Source of the DNA: Cokeromyces recurvatus
Taxonomy: Eukaryota > Mucoromycota > Mucoromycetes > Mucorales > Mucoraceae
DNA: 64,000 nucleotides
Direction of reading: 5' to 3'
Assembly: GCF_025118155.1 (NCBI RefSeq)
Contig: NW_026251422.1
Span: 180,595-244,594, forward strand
Under the pieces are notes generated by a model that was not told the origin of the DNA, ran no database searches, and saw only the letters and a list, made by a program, of their open reading frames with translations. Below, one piece after another: positions 59,326-64,000 of the stretch. Every line of letters starts with the position of its first letter. Position 1 is the first letter of the stretch. The translations under genes were made by a program, and so were the position numbers.

Positions 59326-59802
59326 TAAATAATATGATGTGATAGTTAAAGGCCAAATAATCATTAAGAAAAAATAGAATTATCAATGTGCATTCTGTTT
59401 AGTACAGTGCTTCCACTTCCCAAATCGTATATTTTTCAAACTTGATGGTACGTTTCTCAAAAATAAAACAAGGACATTAATTAAAAACTGGCATTTACTT
59501 CCCTAAAAAAAAAAACCCCCCATTCAGCCAATGAAATTCAAATAAGGTTTGAACTTCAATTGGAACACACAGCTTACCCCATCTGAGCAAGAAATTGGCT
59601 TTTAGCAGATCAAAAAATAAGGAGAAAAGAAAAAATAAGGAGAAAAGAAAAAATAAGGAGAAAAGAAAGGAGAAAATATAAAAGCACCTAATTTTATGAT
59701 AAGGAAATTATTTTTTTGTTCGTTTTTCAGTTAAAATATAGTCTGATCAACTAGTAATTTAATAGCACTGCCACTGAAAAGTTTTAACTACGAATTTAAT
59801 TC
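59326..59802. other. Intergenic region upstream of the 59803 gene
   Basis: AT-rich spacer including a three-unit tandem repeat (59612-59668). No gene seen. Confidence 0.5.
59612..59668. repeat. 17-bp tandem repeat, three copies
   Basis: The unit AAAAATAAGGAGAAAAG occurs three times head to tail, followed by a partial copy, about 135 bp upstream of the next start codon. Could be slippage or promoter sequence. Confidence 0.8.
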
Positions 59803-61427
59803 ATGTCTAAAAGAAATTTAAGATCCCTTGAACACCTTGCTGATGAAGAGCAAAAGCTTTATATTAACATTAGAAGAAATAGAATCAGAAAGCAGAATGA
59901 GGTAATATTCAATGGTATTGCATTGTAACCACGATTTTCCTAACTCTCTTTTTTTTTTTTTTTTTTAACTAAAGGCGATAAAACGCGTAACTATTTTTTA
60001 TTTTCTTTTTATATGAAACTATGTATTATGTATTAACGATATTTTTTAAAAAAAAACAAAAAGAAATCAAAGAAATTTGATTACTTCGAGTGGTAAGAAA
60101 TAGTTTTCAAAACCTCACGATAAAACTGTTAACTAAATTTATGCTCTCCAGGGTCACCAAAAATAATATTTATGATTGTTCTGATAAGAGTAAGCACTCT
60201 CATTTTGACAATTTATCTCAAGAAATAGTATTTGAATTGGACCAACTAAACAAGAAGCAATTCAACATTGAGAATGTTGTTTTTAGCAAATTATCTAAGA
60301 TAATGAATACATCCCTTTCTTGGAAGAAAAAGCTTGCTGCAGTTGAAAAGTTTACTGCTATTAATAATAACGAACGCGCTCAAAAAGAGGTTTATCGATT
60401 TATGTAAGTATATTTTTTTTTGCCAAGTAAAATTAAATAAATTACTTTGGCTATTTGTATTCATTTTCTTTTTTTATTCAAGTTTGAATCAACATGTACA
60501 TAAAGCAAACCTTTTTTCCGATAGCAGCATAAAGAGCTATTCCGAAGAAGATTTTAAGTTGAAGTTCTGGTCGCATATTTTCGAAGAAATCTTTGGATAC
60601 AGCGACATCAGCTTGAAATGGTAAGTCGTCTCTAAAAACCAATTATAATCAGTCACCCAAATTCTGCAAAATAAATCCCATTTACTTATCCTTCTTCAGT
60701 GGACTGAAACTAAAGTAGTATTCCAATTATAATTACTAATTATATACTTTATAGGGGAGATACCGTTCCTAGCTCTTTGAGCAAGTCTAAGATCATTTCA
60801 AAGATGGATCTCCGTGTGGGTGCATTAACATCACCTTTAGATTACTCCCTCGCTGAGTTTGCGAAGAAATGCACTTCCCACAAGTACTACCTTGACAAGC
60901 TTAAGTTGATCTTAATCTCAAAATTACATTTAAACTTGCTTGTACAGAATCTCCAGTGCAAAGAAACTGATTTGTATGTCCCCTTCATGCAGATCATGGG
61001 GTTTGATTGTCACTTGCTACACCTTGTTTTGGTGAAGCCAAAACAATACATGTTGGTTAACGTAGTCACTTTTTCATATCCTGTGACTAAGAAACAAATA
61101 AATGAAGGTGGAATTGAGCAATTGATAAATGTTCTTTCATATATTAAGGTAGTGTGTCATAACTATATTACTCACAGTGCAGTCAACTTAATTATTTGTA
61201 CTTTATTATAGAGATCAGCAATTAAAATGAAGGAACAAATCAATTCTGCTAAGATTGAGAAACATGTTAGCAAGATTGATAACCTTTTAAATACAAGCCC
61301 TATTGTTGAATCGAAAAAACGGGGAACAAAGGTTATCTGGCCAGACAAGACAATTTTAGATGATGTCTGTATGTGGGATGACAACACTGAAGATGGTTGT
61401 TATGATTGTAGTCGTATTTACAACTAA
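59803..61427 (+). CDS. Unrecognised protein, possibly Mucorales-specific family
   Basis: Predicted 379-aa protein. Exons: 59803-59901, 59975-59986, 60064-60092, 60152-60403, 60483-60620, 60755-61148, 61212-61427; frame closes with or without the 12-nt second exon. The N-terminus is charged (RRNRIRKQNE). A helical region precedes EEDFKLKFWSHIFEEIFGYS, a WGDTVPSS segment and MDLRVG, then SLAEFAKKC. This order (FW/IFE..., WGDT, D-x-R, then E) recalls a large lineage-specific family in Mucorales genomes. That family has, by my recollection, a D...ExK layout like PD-(D/E)XK nucleases. Here E211 is followed by K at +3, not +2, so a nuclease fold is unproven. The C-terminus is KKRGTKVIWPDKTILDDVCMW with a final Cys pair. 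No signal peptide or membrane helix. Function unknown. Confidence 0.65.
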
Positions 61428-63338
61428 GTTAATAGAAATAAACTATCATTTATTTAAATAATAAAGAATTTATTCGAATAAACTAGTGTATTGTGCTTCA
61501 CAGCATAATATTCATTCTACACTCAGTTTTAATAATAGTCATTGTTAGAGTATTTGAGTATTAAACAAAATAATTATATACATCATAGTATGTAATTATA
61601 AGAATTCAATAGGTTTATGACTGTTATATTCAATCACATAATTATTTATACACGTCATACATATTATATATACATCCATAATGTTAAATATTGTTATAGT
61701 GGGAATATTCACTGTAAATTAATATTAACGCGTTGCTTATCCCAAAGACGATAATCGGGTATATTTTTAATAACAGCAACAGCTCAGGCAGAAATATACA
61801 TACTGTATGCAGAATTATTCGGAGACAATATTTGTGCATATTTGTGCATAAAGGCTTTATTATAGCAATATTCACTTATCTAAATCACACTCCTATTAAT
61901 ATGACTTACGTTACAAAACATATAAGTAGCCCTCGTCATTTTTCTTCTTGTACAATTTCTGTGTTATTTTCTTCAATAAAACTATACAAAGTTTTCACAG
62001 ACTTGTCTTTTCTTTTTCTCTTTCCTTATCTTTGCACTCAAAACACAATTTCTTCATCTTATAAAGTTTTCACAGATTTATTCTGTCTTCCTTATTTTTA
62101 TCTCTACCTTATCAACAGAGATAGTAATGAGGAAAAGGAATATAATGATATATAAATAAACGTATAATTAAATTAGTGTATTTTTTAAATAAGACTAGGA
62201 TTGCTACTTTCAAAAGTTATTAAAAAGGCTGTGTAAATTAGATAAATAGTATAATATATATATGCTCTTATGCTGATACAAAGGCATATCTACAAAAGAA
62301 TTACTTTCGTAAACATCTTTTTTTCTTAAGCTTTTACTCCAGAATTGCTAATATCTATTATTATACAATTTCCGCCTTCAAAGGTAGGAGGAAACATTTT
62401 TCGCCAAGAAGGCAGAACGATCATACACCAAAAGTGTATTTCTTTTTTTAGCAAAACTGATTTATTCGAAATTGGATAAAAAGTTACTCTTTTATTATTG
62501 TGTGATTAACTATTGTATATATTGTATAATGTAATACTATCTGATTATTTTCCGATACTCTGGTTGGTTACCCATGACACACAGTGAACGTAGTCGAACT
62601 ATTCGATGGTGTCTTGGTTGACTATCAGGAGGAATACCTAAAGCCTGCTCATATCGTCCTTATGTACACTTTAGTTCATCACACGCCACTGGATACTTGC
62701 ACATGTACACTCATTTATTCATGTCTCGATCAATAAACAGATCCCCTTTTTTCCTTTCTTTAAATCATCTCCCTCAGCATAAGTATCAAAATTTCAGGAT
62801 GTTTCTTCCTGGTTCTATCGTTGGCCAGTTATGTGCACCATTCTACAGGAAACAGATTACTTAATACATGACAAACTACAACCCGCTCCACTTCTTGACC
62901 CAGGCAGGAATGACTCAACTAGGTTGTCCCTTTAAATTTGTTAGCATATCCCCCTTTCTTTCTCACCTTCTCTTCCTTTCCTTTACCTTTTTTACCTCTT
63001 GTCCCTGTAAGAGAATTTTTAGATACTTTTTTTTTTTTTTTTTTGCATAATCTGAACTGACTAGGCAGTCCAGTATAACAAAGATATTGTGTGTTCATAG
63101 GTTGCTTTATAATTATGTTTAATAGTGATACTGAAAAATAGATTGTATTTTGGGAATCATTTTTTCATTAATTTGAAAGTTTTTTACCATTTTAAGTGGA
63201 AAAAATATGACCGGTTTTAAGTAGCAAATAAAAAAAAAATAAATAAAATAAAAAAAAATTACAAATAATGTTTCTTGAACAATATTTAGTCTTCTTCTTT
63301 ATTATTATTATTAGTTCTTTAGTTATTTATTTCAATAG
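61428..63338. other. Intergenic region, no gene seen
   Basis: About 1.9 kb of AT-rich DNA. It contains an imperfect 75-bp direct duplication around AAAGTTTTCACAGA (61988 and 62062) and, at the right, probable upstream exon(s) of the FYVE gene that I could not resolve. Confidence 0.5.
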
Positions 63339-64000
63339 TCAAATTGTCGGAAGAAAATAAAGAAAGATATGGGCCCGGAGGAGTCTTTGTAATTCCAAAG
63401 CTTAGACCCTTTAATAATACTAAACATTGTTTTGAATGTGGAGCCATGTTTAATTTATTCAAGCAAAAATACCATTGTCGAAATTGCGGTAAGAAATGCC
63501 TTTCCTCCCTTTAATTTGGAAATGACATGTGTGTTCACTTTTATATATAGGTATTTATATATGTTCTAACTGTTCAGACCATAGACATCCAATAAAAAAA
63601 TTTGGTTATGAAAAGTAGCACTTGAAAAGAAAGAGTGAAATCTATTGATGATACATGCATATATTAATTATTATTATATCATTCATTCATTCATTCAGTC
63701 CTGTGCGGTGTTGTAATACTTGTGAAAAGTTAATTCGGATGCAAAGTATGAACTCAATTGAACTAGCAAAATTAGCACCAAAAGATTTAAAAGAATATAT
63801 CAAAGCCTATCACCTTCCGTCTAAAGCAGCCATTGAGAAAAATGATTTAGTTCGAATTATTTTTAATACGAGACCTATTTCAAATGAAAGTGAATGTTAT
63901 TTTAGACAGCATCGTACTCGATCAGCAACAACAACAACAACAAGTAGTAATAATGGCTTTTCATTTACAAATATGATTCAAGACTTGTTTACACCTTTAA
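63339..64000 (+). CDS. FYVE-type zinc finger protein, RNF34/rififylin-like (partial)
   Basis: 5' part of a gene that continues past the window. Visible exons: 63339-63488, 63551-63614, 63699->64000, with consensus splice sites. The zinc finger has eight Cys/His ligands: HCFECGAMFN, KYHCRNCG, CSNCSDHRHP and CCNTCEKL. It lacks the N-terminal WxxD of classical FYVE domains and has KYHCRNCG in place of R(R/K)HHCR, which is the pattern of RNF34/RFFL. The following segment LAPKDLKEYIKAYHLPSKAAIEKNDLVRIIF looks like a SAP-type helix pair, again as in RNF34/rififylin, which end in a RING finger. A RING should lie to the right. The first exon is not identified: the acceptor at 63338 needs one preceding base of a codon. 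A hydrophobic ATG ORF at 63269 runs into a stop and is probably intronic. Confidence 0.7.

Noticed and set aside
59803..61427. Firm call as PD-(D/E)XK nuclease
   Set aside because: Only D195 and E211 fit; the lysine is at +3 rather than +2 of the Glu, so the family link remains a hypothesis.
61988..62090. Transposon long terminal repeats
   Set aside because: Only a short imperfect duplication; no internal ORFs, primer site or target duplication.
63269..63361. Hydrophobic N-terminal exon of the FYVE gene
   Set aside because: The ATG ORF runs to a stop before the zinc finger and has no donor in suitable phase; it more likely lies in intron or leader sequence.

Overview
The window is nuclear DNA of a filamentous early-diverging fungus, most likely a mucoralean (Mucoromycota). 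Base composition is strongly AT-rich with long A and T homopolymers. Protein genes carry many short GT-AG introns (mostly 55-130 bp, branch sites like TACTAAC or TACTAAT). The gene set combines fungal genes (DAM1, KAR5, NPR3, MRD1) with genes shared with animals (neurofibromin, FANCJ/BRIP1, MED25, a hyaluronan-synthase-like glycosyltransferase). Two transposon remnants and one gene resemble, from memory, Mucorales-specific families. Species cannot be named from the sequence.

Layout, left to right: NPR3 (+); hyaluronan-synthase/Cps1-like GT2 (-); DPH7 (+); tetraspanin (-); LARP1-type RNA-binding protein (+); NCS1 calcium sensor (+); an unrecognised NQR-motif protein (-); KAR5 (+); UPF3 (+); DAM1 (+); FANCJ/BRIP1 helicase (-); TRAPP subunit Trs23/TRAPPC4 (+); mitochondrial ribosomal protein mL43 (-); MRD1 (+, frameshifted); neurofibromin NF1 (+, 17 exons); cyclophilin H (+); MED25 (-); branched-chain E2 DBT (-); exosome subunit RRP45 (-); NOPCHAP1-like (+); pterin carbinolamine dehydratase PCBD (+). 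A transposon island follows (54660-59325): a decayed DD34E Tc1/mariner element flanked by TA, then a CACTA element flanked by TAA with a decayed Tnp2/Plavaka-like transposase. Then come an unrecognised multi-exon gene (+) and the 5' part of a FYVE-domain gene running off the right edge.

For most genes I rebuilt the exon structure by hand. For those where exon coordinates are given, every intron has consensus splice sites and the joined reading frame closes to one ORF. This recovers genes or exons too short to be seen as ORFs: NCS1 (six exons, one of 11 nt), the first six exons of KAR5, the first three exons of NF1, a 17-nt first exon of the tetraspanin, and a start codon split by an intron in MRD1.

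The genes are independent housekeeping and signalling loci, not an operon or cluster. Shared themes are RNA metabolism (LARP1, UPF3, MRD1, RRP45, PPIH, NOPCHAP1), nutrient and Ras signalling (NPR3, NF1) and chromosome or nuclear biology (DAM1, KAR5, FANCJ, MED25). I saw no CRISPR array, rRNA or convincing tRNA. The least explained items are the NQR-repeat protein, the gene at 59803-61427 and the transposon island next to it.
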